Source: Mycobacterium intermedium (GTDB lineage Bacteria; Actinomycetota; Actinomycetes; Mycobacteriales; Mycobacteriaceae). Taken from it: a stretch of 56,401 nucleotides of DNA. The number at the start of each line of letters is the position of its first letter. The first letter of the stretch is position 1. Positions 25,845 to 36,112 of this stretch are shown piece by piece. The DNA is taken from positions 1 to 56,401 of the forward strand of contig NZ_MVHT01000037.1 of the NCBI RefSeq assembly GCF_002086275.1, given 5' to 3'. A program made the translations under genes and the position numbers. The notes under the pieces are model-generated. The model was not told where the DNA came from. It saw only the letters and a program-made list of their open reading frames with translations, and made no database searches.

Positions 25845-28757
25845 GTGACCGAATCGCCGACCAGCAGCACCGGTAGCGCTGACGCCGCTCAAGAGGTGGC
25901 TTCCACCACGCCGCCGTATCGCTACACGGCCGGCCTCGCCGCCACCGTGGAACGGACGTGGCAGGAGAACTGGGCGCACCTTGGAACGTTCAACGTGCCC
26001 AACCCGGTCGGTTCGCTCGCTCCGGCCGACGGCGCCGCGGTGCCCGAGGACAAGCTGTTCGTCCTGGACATGTTCCCCTACCCCTCCGGGGACGGTTTGC
26101 ACGTCGGTCACCCGCTGGGTTATATCGCCACCGACGTCTACGCCCGCTACTACCGGATGCATGGCCGCAACGTGCTGCACGCTCTGGGGTTCGACTCGTT
26201 CGGCCTGCCCGCGGAGCAGTACGCCGTGCAGACCGGCACCCATCCGCGGACCCGCACCGAGGCCAACATCGTCAACTTCCGGCGTCAGTTGGGCCGACTG
26301 GGTTTGGCACACGACAGTCGACGCACCTTCTCGACCACCGACGTCGATTTCTACAAATGGACGCAGTGGATCTTCCTGCAGATCTACAACGCCTGGTTCG
26401 ACACCGCCGCCAACAAAGCCCGTCCCATCTCGGAGCTGATCACCGAATTCGAATCCGGCGCGAGAAGTCTGGACGACGGCCGGTCATGGCAAGACCTGAC
26501 GGCGGGGGAGCGGGCCGACATCATCGACAGTCACCGGTTGGTCTATCGGGCCGACTCGATGGTCAACTGGTGTCCTGGGCTGGGCACGGTACTGGCCAAC
26601 GAAGAGGTCACGTCCGACGGGCGCAGCGACCGCGGTAATTTCCCCGTGTTCCGGAAGCGGTTGCGGCAGTGGATGATGCGCATCACCGCGTACGCCGACC
26701 GGCTGCTTGAAGACCTCGACCTGCTGGACTGGCCCGAGAAGATCAAGACGATGCAGCGCAACTGGATCGGGCGATCCACCGGCGCGGCGGCGCTGTTTTC
26801 GGCCACTCTGACTTCCGGTGAACGAGCCGGTACACACGTTGACCTCGAGGTGTTCACCACTCGCCCCGACACCTTGTTCGGCGCCACCTATCTGGTGCTG
26901 GCGCCCGAGCACGACCTGGTCGACGAACTGGTCACCGAGGCGTGGCCAGACGGCGTCGAGCCATCGTGGACCTACGGCGGGTCCACGCCCGCGGAGGCGG
27001 TGGCCGCCTACCGTCGCGCGATCGCCGCCAAGTCCGACCTCGAGCGACAGGAGAGCCGGGAAAAGACCGGCGTCTTTCTGGGGAGCTACGCCATCAATCC
27101 GGCCAACGGCGCGGCGGTGCCCATCTTCATCGCCGACTACGTGCTGGCCGGCTACGGCACCGGAGCCATCATGGCGGTCCCGGGTCACGACCAACGGGAC
27201 TGGGATTTCGCCCACGCGTTCGGCTTGCCGATCATCGAAGTCATTGCGGGCGGCGACATTTCAGAGTCCGCATACACCGGCGACGGCGTGTTGGTGAACT
27301 CCGACTACCTCAACGGCATGAACGTCGCAGAGGCCAAGCAGGCCATCACCGAGCGCCTGGAACGCGACGGGAAGGGCTGGGCGCGCATCGAATACAAGCT
27401 GCGAGACTGGCTTTTCGCGCGGCAGCGCTATTGGGGGGAGCCGTTCCCGATCGTCTACGACAGCGACGGCCGCGCACACGCGCTCGACGAGTCGGCCCTA
27501 CCCGTCGAATTGCCTGACGTAGCGGATTATTCGCCGGTGTTGTTCGATCCCGACGACGCCGACAGTGAGCCGTCACCGCCGCTGGCCAAGGCCACCGAAT
27601 GGGTGAACGTGGAGCTGGATCTGGGTGACGGACTCAAGCCGTACAGTCGCGACACCAACGTCATGCCGCAGTGGGCGGCCAGCTCTTGGTACGAGCTGCG
27701 CTACACCGATCCGCACAACTCAGATCGGTTCTGCGCCAAGGAAAACGAAGAGTATTGGATGGGGCCGCGCCCCGACCTGCATGGCCCGAACGACCCGGGT
27801 GGCGTCGACCTGTACGTCGGTGGCGCCGAGCACGCGGTGCTGCATCTGCTGTATTCACGGTTCTGGCACAAGGTGCTCTTCGACCTGGGTCACGTCAGTT
27901 CAAGCGAGCCGTTCCGCCGACTGGTCAACCAGGGCTACATCCAGGCGTTCGCCTACACCGACAAGCGCGGTACCTATGTGCCGGCCGCTGAGGTGATCGA
28001 GCGTGACGGCGGCTTCGTCTACCCGGGGCCCGACGGCGAGATAGAGGTCTTCCAGGAATTCGGCAAAATCGGTAAGAGCCTGAAGAATTCGATCTCGCCC
28101 GACGAGATCTGTGACGACTACGGTGCGGACACGCTGCGCGTGTACGAGATGTCCATGGGACCGCTGGAGGCCTCGCGCCCCTGGGCCACCAAGGACGTCA
28201 TCGGGGCGCACCGTTTCCTGCAGCGGGTATGGCGGCTCGTCGTCGACGAGAACACCGGCGAAACGCGAGTTTCCGACGGGGAGCTGAGCACCGAGACGCT
28301 GCGGGCCTTGCACCGCACCATCGCCGGGGTTTCGGAAGACTATGCGGCACTGCGTAACAACACGGCGACGGCCAAGCTGATCGAGTACACCAACCACCTC
28401 ACCAAGCTGAACCTCGACACGGTGCCCAGGGCGGCGGTGGAGCCGTTGGTGCTGATGCTGGCACCGTTGGCCCCGCACATGGCCGAGGAGTTGTGGCACC
28501 GGTTGGGTCACGACACGACGTTGGCGCACGGCCCCTTCCCGGAAGCGGACCCCGCATATCTCGTCGACGACACCGTCGAATACCCGGTCCAGGTCAACGG
28601 CAAGGTCCGGGGCCGGGTGGTGGTCGCGGCCGATGCGGACCAAGAGGTGCTCAAGGCCGCGGCGCTGGGCGACGAGAAGGTGCAGGCCTTCCTGGCCGGG
28701 GCCGAGCCGCGCAAGGTGATCGTCGTGCCCGGGCGACTGGTCAACCTCGTCGTATAA
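25845..28757 (+). CDS. leuS: Leucyl-tRNA synthetase
   Basis: 970 aa from the GTG at 25845 (M. tuberculosis LeuS is 969). Class I synthetase that charges tRNA-Leu. The HIGH motif is HVGH at residues 86-89 within [16 protein letters not shown]. The editing (CP1) domain includes the T-rich [23 protein letters not shown] and the [19 protein letters not shown] block. The KMSKS motif is KIGKS at 741-745. A C-terminal anticodon-binding domain and [11 protein letters not shown] tail complete it. A further upstream GTG at 25818 is in frame but would exceed the usual length. Essential housekeeping gene. Confidence 0.98.
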   Translation: MTESPTSSTGSADAAQEVASTTPPYRYTAGLAATVERTWQENWAHLGTFNVPNPVGSLAPADGAAVPEDKLFVLDMFPYPSGDGLHVGHPLGYIATDVYARYYRMHGRNVLHALGFDSFGLPAEQYAVQTGTHPRTRTEANIVNFRRQLGRLGLAHDSRRTFSTTDVDFYKWTQWIFLQIYNAWFDTAANKARPISELITEFESGARSLDDGRSWQDLTAGERADIIDSHRLVYRADSMVNWCPGLGTVLANEEVTSDGRSDRGNFPVFRKRLRQWMMRITAYADRLLEDLDLLDWPEKIKTMQRNWIGRSTGAAALFSATLTSGERAGTHVDLEVFTTRPDTLFGATYLVLAPEHDLVDELVTEAWPDGVEPSWTYGGSTPAEAVAAYRRAIAAKSDLERQESREKTGVFLGSYAINPANGAAVPIFIADYVLAGYGTGAIMAVPGHDQRDWDFAHAFGLPIIEVIAGGDISESAYTGDGVLVNSDYLNGMNVAEAKQAITERLERDGKGWARIEYKLRDWLFARQRYWGEPFPIVYDSDGRAHALDESALPVELPDVADYSPVLFDPDDADSEPSPPLAKATEWVNVELDLGDGLKPYSRDTNVMPQWAASSWYELRYTDPHNSDRFCAKENEEYWMGPRPDLHGPNDPGGVDLYVGGAEHAVLHLLYSRFWHKVLFDLGHVSSSEPFRRLVNQGYIQAFAYTDKRGTYVPAAEVIERDGGFVYPGPDGEIEVFQEFGKIGKSLKNSISPDEICDDYGADTLRVYEMSMGPLEASRPWATKDVIGAHRFLQRVWRLVVDENTGETRVSDGELSTETLRALHRTIAGVSEDYAALRNNTATAKLIEYTNHLTKLNLDTVPRAAVEPLVLMLAPLAPHMAEELWHRLGHDTTLAHGPFPEADPAYLVDDTVEYPVQVNGKVRGRVVVAADADQEVLKAAALGDEKVQAFLAGAEPRKVIVVPGRLVNLVV

Positions 28758-28797
28758 CTCGCGGCTGCCCGGAGGCCACCTGCGGGTACGGGCGGCG

Positions 28798-29478
28798 CTA
28801 TCCGCGGGCTTCCGCGGCGGGCCGGATCACCACCTCGTGTACGTGCGCATCCGCGGGCGCGGCGACGGCGTAGGCGACCGCCTCGGCGACCGTCTCGGGC
28901 CGAAGATATTTGGCCACGTCGTATTCGCCGCCTTCGTAGGCGACGAGGTCGTGCTGCATGTCGGTATCGGTGCGACCGGGGTAGATGGTGGTCACCTGAA
29001 TGTCCGGCTCGTCCGCGCGCAACGAGTCGGCGACCGCCCGCAGGGCGAACTTGCTGGCGGAATAGGACGCGTTAATCCGCGACGCTTTGCGTCCCGACCC
29101 GGAATTGATGAACACCACCCGCCCGTGGGCCTGCCGCAACGCCGGCAGCAGTGCCTGTGTAAGAGCAACGGCCCCAATGACATTCACCGCAAAGGTGGCG
29201 CGCCATTGGTCGACGGTGGACTCGGAGACGGTACCCGGCAGGGACACCCCGGCGTTGTGCACCAGCACGTCGAGCGCGTCGACCACTTCGCAACTGGCCT
29301 CGATCGATTCTGTGTCGGTCAGGTCCAGTGGAAAGGTGGTGGCCCCAAGCCGATCGGCGACGGCGTCGAGTCGCGCCGACGGTCGGCCGGCCAACAACAA
29401 GGTGTGCGTTGGCGCCAGGGCCGTCGCGATTGCGGAGCCGATACCGCCACTGGCTCCGGTGATGAGTGCGGTGGGCAT
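28798..29478 (-). CDS. Short-chain dehydrogenase/reductase
   Basis: 226 aa classical SDR. The cofactor site TGASGGIGS is at residues 7-15, NAG at 75-77, the catalytic Ser lies in INSGSG, and Tyr139-x3-Lys143 is YSASK. The Arg in LLAGRPSARL after strand 2 suggests NADP(H) preference. It is convergent with leuS and 30 bp upstream of nothing else on its strand except the MarR gene behind it. In M. tuberculosis the MarR gene (Rv0042c) directly follows leuS, so this gene is an addition at this spot. Substrate unknown. Confidence 0.9.
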   Translation of the reverse strand: MPTALITGASGGIGSAIATALAPTHTLLLAGRPSARLDAVADRLGATTFPLDLTDTESIEASCEVVDALDVLVHNAGVSLPGTVSESTVDQWRATFAVNVIGAVALTQALLPALRQAHGRVVFINSGSGRKASRINASYSASKFALRAVADSLRADEPDIQVTTIYPGRTDTDMQHDLVAYEGGEYDVAKYLRPETVAEAVAYAVAAPADAHVHEVVIRPAAEARG

Positions 29479-29508
29479 GCTCTAAACGGTTACCAAGTTG
29501 ATTGTTGC

Positions 29509-30018
29509 TCAAACGCTTTCACGCTGCTTGCGGTCCGCGTCGCCGGCCGCGTTTGCCACCGGTTCCCCCGCGGCCAGGCGCTGCAGCGGCGCCAGCGCCT
29601 TCATCAGGGCGTCGAGGTCGTCGCTGGGGAGTTGGCTGAGCATCGTGGCCAGGGCTGCGTGACGGCTGGCCAGCGACTCGGCGTGCACAGCCCGCCCCTG
29701 CGGGGTGATGTCGACCAGAACGGCCCGCAGGTCCGACGGGTCGCGCGAGCGCTTGACCAGACCGATCTTTTCCAGACGGCGGATGGCCACCGTGGTGGTG
29801 GGTGTGCGGACCCGTTCGTGCGCCGCCAAATCCGTCATGCGGATAGGGCCTTGATCTAGCAGGGTCACCAATATTGAAAGTTGCGCCAGCGTCAATTCTC
29901 CGGCGACCATGTTGTTCGGATCGCCCCGGCGCAAAATCGTGAACAGCTTGGATAGCGCGCGGTGCAACCCTTCCGCAAGCTCCGATACCTCGGGCGCGGT
30001 GGGTTCGCTGTCCGCCAT
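29509..30018 (-). CDS. MarR-family transcription regulator (Rv0042c-like)
   Basis: 169 aa winged-helix MarR protein. The HTH region is LAQLSILVTLLDQGPIRMTDLAAHERVRTPTTTVAIRRLEKIGLV, with the wing at KRSRDPSDLRAVLVDITPQG, a textbook MarR pattern (DxRxxxVxLTxxG). Dimerising helices flank it. Rv0042c is annotated at 208 aa, so the start may differ. It lies 30 bp upstream of the SDR gene on the same strand and may control it. Effector unknown. Confidence 0.9.
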   Translation of the reverse strand: MADSEPTAPEVSELAEGLHRALSKLFTILRRGDPNNMVAGELTLAQLSILVTLLDQGPIRMTDLAAHERVRTPTTTVAIRRLEKIGLVKRSRDPSDLRAVLVDITPQGRAVHAESLASRHAALATMLSQLPSDDLDALMKALAPLQRLAAGEPVANAAGDADRKQRESV

Positions 30019-30067
30019 AGTTCGGCAGTCTAACCTGATTGCTCGGGCGATTTGCCAGTCGACGCGT

Positions 30068-30796
30068 TCACACCACGATCGATGACGGCTTGAGGTTCTT
30101 CGCCGCCCGGCGCAGATGTATGGGAGTGGGACGCGCGCCTTCTTGCGGAACCAGTACCCCCCGTCGGCACAGCTCGGTGAGCATCGCTTGCGCCATCAGC
30201 TCGGAGCGGCTGACGCACACTGCCCGAGCGGCTTCCGGGTCACGCCGGTGGATCGCGGCGTTCTCTTCTTCATAGAAGGGCAGGACGTCGTCGCGGTTGT
30301 TCTGGTAGGTCATCCAGAACACCCGGGGGATGAGGTTGTATGACGCGCGAATGGTGGCGTGCAGGCGCGGCCCCGCATACTCGTCGTTGACCGTGCTTCG
30401 GTACTCGCAGCAGAGTTCGGCGAAGGTCCGAGAGTCTTTGGCGGTGCGCATCGAGGCCAGCAGCGCGTCGAGTTGCCCGAGGACTCGTGGGGTGGGGTTG
30501 GCCGCCGCCCGCGCGGAGGCAATGCCGCTGAGTAGCCCATCGAGCTCGTGGTGCTCATAAATGGTGGCTTCGTCGAAGCGCTCGACGAACGCGCCGCGGT
30601 GATAGCGGGTGGAGACGATCCCGTCGTGTTCGAGTTGGACCAACGCCTCTTGGATGGGCACGCGACTCACCCCGAGGCCTTGTGCGATCTCGTTGCGATC
30701 GACTCGGTCACCGGTGCGGAGCCTGCCCGTCAAGATCAGGTTGAGAATGTGGTTCACAACCTGGTCTTTTTCTTTGACCCCGTATTTCTTCGGCAT
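30068..30796 (-). CDS. GntR-family (FCD-type) transcription regulator (Rv0043c-like)
   Basis: 242 aa; Rv0043c is 244. The N-terminal winged HTH (about 8-72) includes [36 protein letters not shown], a typical GntR block. The C-terminal helical FCD/FadR effector domain holds candidate metal-binding residues ([27 protein letters not shown], and the late [14 protein letters not shown] that contains the usual His). Neighbouring oxidoreductase and hydrolase genes lie on the same strand upstream. Ligand unknown. Confidence 0.9.
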   Translation of the reverse strand: MPKKYGVKEKDQVVNHILNLILTGRLRTGDRVDRNEIAQGLGVSRVPIQEALVQLEHDGIVSTRYHRGAFVERFDEATIYEHHELDGLLSGIASARAAANPTPRVLGQLDALLASMRTAKDSRTFAELCCEYRSTVNDEYAGPRLHATIRASYNLIPRVFWMTYQNNRDDVLPFYEEENAAIHRRDPEAARAVCVSRSELMAQAMLTELCRRGVLVPQEGARPTPIHLRRAAKNLKPSSIVV

Positions 30797-30950
30797 CGGC
30801 GCGTTGGAGCCTCTTTCACCCGTTCCTGCTCAGCGCTCGAAGTTTCTCACGAGTAAGCGCGTCGTTTGTGAGGTTTCGCAGATGAAGTGTAGGCAACCGC
30901 GAATCTAACGGTGTCCGAACCTGTGGGGAAGAGCTGTGGAACGCCGGTTG

Positions 30951-31736
30951 TTACCGGCTGTCGCGCCACCTGACCAGCTGTTCGGCGGCGCTGAGGTCGT
31001 AGTCGGGGCCGTCGCAGCCCACCGTCAACAGCGTGACGCCCAGGCCGACCAGTGTCTCGGCATTTGCGATCAGCTCGCCCCTGTTCTCGACCCCTGCCGA
31101 CCGCTCAATGCTGGCCGGGTCCCGGCCGACATCGGCGCAGTGCCGCGCCAGCACTTCCGATTTCCTCGGAAGGTCATTTGCCGAAGTGAAACTGTGCCAC
31201 GTGTCGGCGTACTCAGCGACCAGCCGCAGGGTCTTGCGCTCGCCGCCGCCGCCGATGAGCACCGGGATCTCGCGAGTCGGCGGGGGATTGAGCTTGGCCA
31301 GGCGCGACTTGATTCGCGGTAGTGCGGCGGCAAGATCGTCCAGCCGACCGCCCGCGGTGCCGAATTCGTAGCCGTACTCGTAGTAGTCCTTGTCTTTCCA
31401 GCCCGATCCGATGCCGAGGATGAGTCGGCCGTCGGAAATGTGGTCGACAGTGCGGGCCATGTCGGCGAGCAGCTCCGGGTTGCGGTAGGAGTTGCAGGTG
31501 ACCAGGGCGCCGATCTGGATGCGTGATGTCTGCTCGGCCCAGGCCCCCAGCATGGTCCAGCATTCGAAGTGGGGACCGTCGGGGTCGCCGTACAGGGGAA
31601 AGAAGTGGTCCCAATTGAAGGCGATGTCTACGCCGATGTCTTCGCAGCGTCGAACGGCGTCCCGGATTTGGCTGTACTGGGGAGCGTGTTGCGGTTGTAG
31701 TTGCACCCCGATGCGGATGGGCAGCTCAGAAGTCAT
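30951..31736 (-). CDS. LLM-class F420-dependent oxidoreductase (Rv0044c-like)
   Basis: 261 aa; Rv0044c is 264. Luciferase-like monooxygenase-fold TIM barrel of the F420-dependent actinobacterial group: IGVQLQPQHAPQ at the N-terminus, FNWDHFFPLYGDPDGPHFE near residues 40-60, a block GRLILGIGSGWKDKDYYEYGYEFG (a very common F420 LLM signature), and IPVLIGGGGERKTLRLVAEYADTWH. Probably transfers hydride between F420 and an unknown organic substrate. A 15-bp gap to the Rv0045c-like hydrolase suggests co-transcription. Confidence 0.9.
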   Translation of the reverse strand: MTSELPIRIGVQLQPQHAPQYSQIRDAVRRCEDIGVDIAFNWDHFFPLYGDPDGPHFECWTMLGAWAEQTSRIQIGALVTCNSYRNPELLADMARTVDHISDGRLILGIGSGWKDKDYYEYGYEFGTAGGRLDDLAAALPRIKSRLAKLNPPPTREIPVLIGGGGERKTLRLVAEYADTWHSFTSANDLPRKSEVLARHCADVGRDPASIERSAGVENRGELIANAETLVGLGVTLLTVGCDGPDYDLSAAEQLVRWRDSR

Positions 31737-31751
31737 CAGTCCACCGTAAGC

Positions 31752-32666
31752 TCAGCGCGCGTCAAGCACCTTCCGCACGAGCGCGGTGAGGGCCCGAGGC
31801 TGGTCGCTTTGCACTGAGTGGCCGGAGTTCTCGACGACGTGCGCACCACGGAAATGCCTTGCGCGCTGGCTCAACTCGGCGATGTCCTCGTCGGTGACGA
31901 AACCCGACCAGCCGCCGCGGACCAGGGTGACGGGCGCGGACAAGGCGTCGACGTCGTCCCACAGACTCGCGAAGTCGGGAAACTTGCGGATGGCGTCGTA
32001 GCGCCACGTCCAGTTGCCGTTGTCGAGTCGCCGCGAGTTGTGAAAAACCCCGCGACGCAACGCCTTCACCTCGCGATGTGGGGCCGCGGCGATGGTCAGG
32101 TCGAGCATGGCTTGGAAGCTCGGGAATTCGCGCTCCCCGTGCATGAGCGCCACCGTGCCTTGTTGCTCCTTGGTCATTTCGGAGTGCCGCTGCAGGGCCG
32201 ACGGGGTGACGTCGATGAGCATGAGTTCGTTGACGAGTTCTGCCGCCTGCGCGCCTAGCCGTATTGCGGTCAGCCCGCCCAGCGACATGCCGACGACGAA
32301 TTCGGCGGTGGGCGCGAGTTCGCGCAGCGCCGGCGCCAGAGCCTCGGCATTGAGCTGCGGTGAGTAGTCTCCGTCTTCGCGCCAGGCCGAGTGGCCGTGG
32401 CCGGGTAGATCCACCGCGAGCGCCGGTTCGCCGAGGCCGACGATCACGGTGTCCCAGGTGTGCGCGTTCTGACCGCCCCCGTGCAGGAAGACGATTCGCG
32501 GCTCGGCGCCGCCCCACCGCAGCGCGCTGATCCTGGCATGACCCGATCCCACGTCGACCCGCTCAACGTGGGGGAGTGGTCCCGTGACGCCGGCCTGCTC
32601 GGCGTTCTCGGCCAGCAGTGCGAATTCGGTGAGCCCGGTCAGTTCGTCGTTGGAAATCTCGGTCAC
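31752..32666 (-). CDS. Alpha/beta-hydrolase esterase (Rv0045c-like)
   Basis: 304 aa from the GTG at 32666; a GTG/ATG further up adds ten residues not in family members. Rv0045c is 298 aa. Alpha/beta-hydrolase fold with oxyanion region FLHGGGQNAHTWD, nucleophile Ser in VGMSLGG, and the C-terminal catalytic His in SGHSVQSD. The mid-region LMHGEREFPSFQAML and HNSRRLDNGNW are close to what I recall of Rv0045c, an esterase of known structure. It lies directly upstream of the LLM gene. Natural substrate unknown. Confidence 0.92.
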   Translation of the reverse strand: MTEISNDELTGLTEFALLAENAEQAGVTGPLPHVERVDVGSGHARISALRWGGAEPRIVFLHGGGQNAHTWDTVIVGLGEPALAVDLPGHGHSAWREDGDYSPQLNAEALAPALRELAPTAEFVVGMSLGGLTAIRLGAQAAELVNELMLIDVTPSALQRHSEMTKEQQGTVALMHGEREFPSFQAMLDLTIAAAPHREVKALRRGVFHNSRRLDNGNWTWRYDAIRKFPDFASLWDDVDALSAPVTLVRGGWSGFVTDEDIAELSQRARHFRGAHVVENSGHSVQSDQPRALTALVRKVLDAR

Positions 32667-32774
32667 GCCACCGACTTTACGAGCCGTGCCCGTCACCAGG
32701 CGTTAGCGGCCACGCCGAACGTCACGTTGGTGTGACCCCCGACCGCCAGCGTCACTCCAACGTGACGCTGGGCG

Positions 32775-33884
32775 TCAGATACCCGAGATGAACTCTTCGA
32801 GCTGAGCGCGCGCGATGTCGTCGGGCAGTTGCTCCGGCGGGCTCTTCATCAGGTATGCCGACGCCGGGATCACTGGGCCGCCGATACCGCGGTCCTTGGC
32901 GATCTTGGCCGCGCGGACCGCGTCGATGATGATGCCGGCCGAGTTCGGCGAGTCCCAAACCTCGAGCTTGTACTCCAGGTTCAGCGGCACGTCGCCGAAG
33001 GCGCGGCCTTCCAGGCGCACGTAGGCCCACTTGCGGTCGTCCAGCCAGGCGACGTGGTCCGACGGGCCGATGTGGACGTTCTTGTCCTCCACTTTGCCGG
33101 CCAGCGAGCCGGTGAGGTTGGACGTCACGGCCTGGGTCTTGGAAACCTTCTTGGACTCGAGGCGCTCACGTTCGAGCATGTTCTTGAAGTCCATGTTGCC
33201 GCCGACGTTGAGCTGGTAGGTGCGGTCGAGCGTCACGCCGCGGTCCTCGAACAGCTTGGCCATCACGCGGTGGGTGATCGTCGCGCCCACTTGGCTCTTG
33301 ATGTCGTCGCCGATGATCGGCACGCCGGCGTCCTTGAACTTCTTGGCCCACACCGGGTCCGAGGCGATGAACACCGGCAGCGCGTTGACAAAGGCCACAC
33401 CGGCGTCGATGGCGCACTGGGCGTAGAACTTGTCGGCCTCCTCGGAGCCCACCGGCAGGTAGGAGACGAGCACGTCGACGTTGTTGTCCTTGAGGACCTT
33501 CACCACGTCGACCGGGTCGTCATCAGACAACTCGATGGTGTCGGCGTAGTACTTGCCGATCCCGTCGAGGGTCGGGCCGCGCTGCACGACCACGTTGGTG
33601 GGCGGCACGTCGGCGATCTTGATGGTGTTGTTCTCCGACGCGTAGATGGCGTCGGACAGGTCGAAGCCGACCTTCTTGGCGTCCACGTCGAAAGCGGCGA
33701 CGAACTTGACGTCGCGGACGTGGTACTGGCCGAACCGCACGTGCATGAGGCCGGGCACGGTCGAGGTGTCGTCGGCATTCTGGTAGTACTCGACGCCCTG
33801 GACCAGCGAGGACGCGCAGTTGCCGACGCCGACGATGGCGACTCGTACCTCGTTTGACGCCTGCGGCGCGTTCTGCTGACTCAT
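32775..33884 (-). CDS. ino1: Myo-inositol-3-phosphate synthase
   Basis: 369 aa (Ino1 of M. tuberculosis is 367). Converts glucose-6-phosphate to inositol-3-phosphate with NAD, feeding phosphatidylinositol, lipoarabinomannan and mycothiol synthesis. The NAD-binding site is [16 protein letters not shown]. The family core appears in [32 protein letters not shown] and [23 protein letters not shown]. The ATG has AGGAG 11 nt upstream. Followed on the same strand by nothing close, and preceded by the PadR gene 64 bp away, so ino1 and PadR may be linked in expression. Confidence 0.97.
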   Translation of the reverse strand: MSQQNAPQASNEVRVAIVGVGNCASSLVQGVEYYQNADDTSTVPGLMHVRFGQYHVRDVKFVAAFDVDAKKVGFDLSDAIYASENNTIKIADVPPTNVVVQRGPTLDGIGKYYADTIELSDDDPVDVVKVLKDNNVDVLVSYLPVGSEEADKFYAQCAIDAGVAFVNALPVFIASDPVWAKKFKDAGVPIIGDDIKSQVGATITHRVMAKLFEDRGVTLDRTYQLNVGGNMDFKNMLERERLESKKVSKTQAVTSNLTGSLAGKVEDKNVHIGPSDHVAWLDDRKWAYVRLEGRAFGDVPLNLEYKLEVWDSPNSAGIIIDAVRAAKIAKDRGIGGPVIPASAYLMKSPPEQLPDDIARAQLEEFISGI

Positions 33885-33948
33885 TACGGCGTTTCTCCTA
33901 ACCTCATGACTTCTTGCGTGCCTTACGTGTGCTGTGTAGTGCAGGGGT

Positions 33949-34491
33949 TCACGTCTGTTCGGCGTGATTGGGCGCAGCTCGTTCTGCGGCGATGAGCTCG
34001 TTGAGCCACTTGACCTCGCGTTCGCTGGACTCGAGCCCAAGTTGGTGCAGCTGCCTCGTGTAGCGGTCCAGGGAGCTGCTGGCTCGCGCTATCGCTTCCC
34101 GCAGACCTTCACGACGCTCTTCGACCTGACGTCGCCGACCTTCCAAGATGCGCATCCGCGCTTCGGCCGGCGTGCGGTTGAAGAAGGCCAGGTGTACCCC
34201 GAACCCATCGTCGGTGTAGTTGTGCGGGCCGGTGTCGGCCACCAACTCGCTGAAGCGCTGCCTGCCTTTGTCGGTCAGCTGGTAAACCCGACGGGCCCGG
34301 CGCACCGGTGTCCCGGCCGGGGCGGCGTTCTCGGCGATCAGCCCCTCGGCCTGCATGCGGCGCAGGGCCGGATAGAGGGATCCGTAGGAGAAGGCACGGA
34401 AGGCTCCGAGCAATCCGGTGAGCCGTTTGCGCAGTTCATAGCCGTGCATGGGGGACTCGATGAGAAGCCCGAGGATGGCGAGCTCAAGCAT
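33949..34491 (-). CDS. PadR-family transcription regulator (Rv0047c-like)
   Basis: 180 aa, exactly the Rv0047c length, from the ATG at 34491 with GGGAGGTGA 4 nt upstream; the longer frame has no family similarity. PadR winged helix at the N-terminus: [36 protein letters not shown] and [19 protein letters not shown]-terminal vir/coiled-coil dimerisation domain follows ([21 protein letters not shown]). The upstream 195 bp holds an AT-rich patch (TATATTAG around 34580), a possible autoregulatory site. Located just upstream of ino1 on the same strand. Confidence 0.92.
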   Translation of the reverse strand: MLELAILGLLIESPMHGYELRKRLTGLLGAFRAFSYGSLYPALRRMQAEGLIAENAAPAGTPVRRARRVYQLTDKGRQRFSELVADTGPHNYTDDGFGVHLAFFNRTPAEARMRILEGRRRQVEERREGLREAIARASSSLDRYTRQLHQLGLESSEREVKWLNELIAAERAAPNHAEQT

Positions 34492-34686
34492 CGACTCACC
34501 TCCCTTTTGCACATTTGCTACTTGAACTAGTCGGGCCGTTACGATGCGCCGACGCCTCGCGTCATCGTATCGCCTCGATATATTAGGGACAACACCACCG
34601 GCTGTTAATGCGCCGTTTGTCACACATCCCGGTTGGTTTACCAGCGCTTAGGCGGCTGAAACCGCCGTCGGGCCCGGAAGCCGCGA

Positions 34687-35547
34687 TTACGGGTAGTTGA
34701 TTAGCTTGACGGTGCCGTCACCGGCGAATTCGACGTAGCCGCTGCCGTAATCGGTGGAGACGTATGTGGTCAGCGACAACGTGCCCGGTTTGGTCGGATC
34801 CTTGGCCGGCTCGATGATCAGGTAGCTCGACGTGACGTCGGCTGGCTTGATGCCCAGCGTCTCGGGCGCCCCGCGCATGATTCCGACCACTGCCTTCACG
34901 TCGAACTTGCTCAGGTCGACCTCGGTGTAATCGGAGCCGCTCTTGGCCGAGCTGCTGGGATCGCCCCAGCCGCCTCGATAGGTGTAGCTCAGATACCTGC
35001 GGTCTTCATTGGGGTCGGGGCGGTCCAGGGACGCGTAATCCGGATAGACCACCAGCCGGTAGCCCATCGTGTCGCCGAACCGCTTGCGCATCTGCTCGAT
35101 GAGCCCCGTGAGCCCGCCCAGGGATTGCAGCTGCTTGGGCGCGGTCACGACCACCGCCGCAATACCGTCGCGCTTGGCACCAGGATCAGAGGTGAAGTCC
35201 AGCGGAGACGTGGTGTTGCCGTAGAGGCCCCAGCCGATCCCGATTCCCAGCAGCACCGACACCACGTACGAGGCGATCAGCAGGCCGCGCCCGGTGTGTT
35301 TCGGCTGGCGTGTACTCACCGGCGTACCGGCCGGCATCGGCGCCTGCTGCTCGCGAGCTGACTGCAGATCGGACACCAGGTCGTGCAGCTCGCCGAGCGT
35401 CACGGCTCTGGTGGCCGCGCTCACGCGTTCGCGATGCTCCTCCGTGGAGATCTCGCCGTCGTTGAAGGCGTTGTCGAGAATTCGGCACGCCTCTTCCCGG
35501 TCACGGTCCTTAGCGCGCGTTGACGTCGTCCCCGGCCATCTCGCCAC
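34687..35547 (-). CDS. DUF1707-containing single-pass membrane protein (Rv0048c-like)
   Basis: 286 aa; Rv0048c is 289. The N-terminal DUF1707 domain (about 10-65; AKDRDREEACRILDNAFNDG, STEEHRERV) is a short helical module common in actinobacterial membrane proteins. One transmembrane helix lies at about 88-110 (GLLIASYVVSVLLGIGIGWG). The extracytoplasmic domain (115-286) has YRLVVYPDYASLDRP and DYTEVDLSKFDV and no recognised family. Probably anchored with its C-terminal domain outside. Divergent from the Rv0049-like gene. Confidence 0.85.
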   Translation of the reverse strand: MARWPGTTSTRAKDRDREEACRILDNAFNDGEISTEEHRERVSAATRAVTLGELHDLVSDLQSAREQQAPMPAGTPVSTRQPKHTGRGLLIASYVVSVLLGIGIGWGLYGNTTSPLDFTSDPGAKRDGIAAVVVTAPKQLQSLGGLTGLIEQMRKRFGDTMGYRLVVYPDYASLDRPDPNEDRRYLSYTYRGGWGDPSSSAKSGSDYTEVDLSKFDVKAVVGIMRGAPETLGIKPADVTSSYLIIEPAKDPTKPGTLSLTTYVSTDYGSGYVEFAGDGTVKLINYP

Positions 35548-35659
35548 GGGAAGATCGTAGGAGTCCGTTGTTCACAGTGCTCAACGAACACCCCCGAACC
35601 CGCGCAACAACGGTGTCGGCGCATATCGGTGGTCAGGATCGCGACGTAGTCTGGTCAAC

Positions 35660-36112
35660 GTGCGACTGCAGCGACAGGTAGTGGAATACGCGCTTCGGCG
35701 GCGCTCTTTGCTGGCGGAGGTGTATTCGGGACGCACCGGGGTGACCGAGGTGTGTGACGCGAATCCGTATTTGCTGCGCGCAGCAAAGTTTCACGGGAAA
35801 CCAAGCCAGGTGATGTGCCCGATCTGCCGGAAGGAGCAGCTCACGCTGGTGTCCTGGGTCTTCGGCGAGCACCTGGGCGCGGTATCGGGCTCGGCGCGCA
35901 CCGCCGAAGAGCTGGTCATGCTGGCGACCCGGTTCTCCGAGTTCGCGGTGCACGTGGTGGAGGTGTGCCGCACCTGCAGCTGGAACCACTTGGTCAAGTC
36001 CTACGTGCTGGGCGCGCCCCGCCCAGCGCAACCCCCGAAGCGGCCCACCGGGACCGGGAGGACCCGGGGCAGTCAAGCGGCGGGGGACGGAGCCCGCACA
36101 GCCAGTGAATAG
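35660..36112 (+). CDS. DUF5318-type zinc-ribbon-like protein (Rv0049-like)
   Basis: 150 aa from a GTG start; Rv0049 is 137. Two CxxC pairs, CPICRKE (about residue 54) and CRTCSWNH (about 105), suggest a zinc ribbon. A C-terminal basic, low-complexity tail follows. Its end overlaps the ponA1 start by 8 nt, so it is translationally coupled to the penicillin-binding protein gene. Role unknown; the coupling hints at cell-wall growth, which is inference. Confidence 0.82.
   Translation: MRLQRQVVEYALRRRSLLAEVYSGRTGVTEVCDANPYLLRAAKFHGKPSQVMCPICRKEQLTLVSWVFGEHLGAVSGSARTAEELVMLATRFSEFAVHVVEVCRTCSWNHLVKSYVLGAPRPAQPPKRPTGTGRTRGSQAAGDGARTASE

Noticed and set aside
28837..29859. 340-codon plus-strand frame covering the SDR and MarR genes
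   Set aside because: It spans two well-supported minus-strand genes and has no recognisable motif.
32829..33857. 342-codon plus-strand frame antisense to ino1
   Set aside because: Shadow of the ino1 codon pattern, rich in Val/Leu/Asp repeats typical of reversed GC-rich codons.
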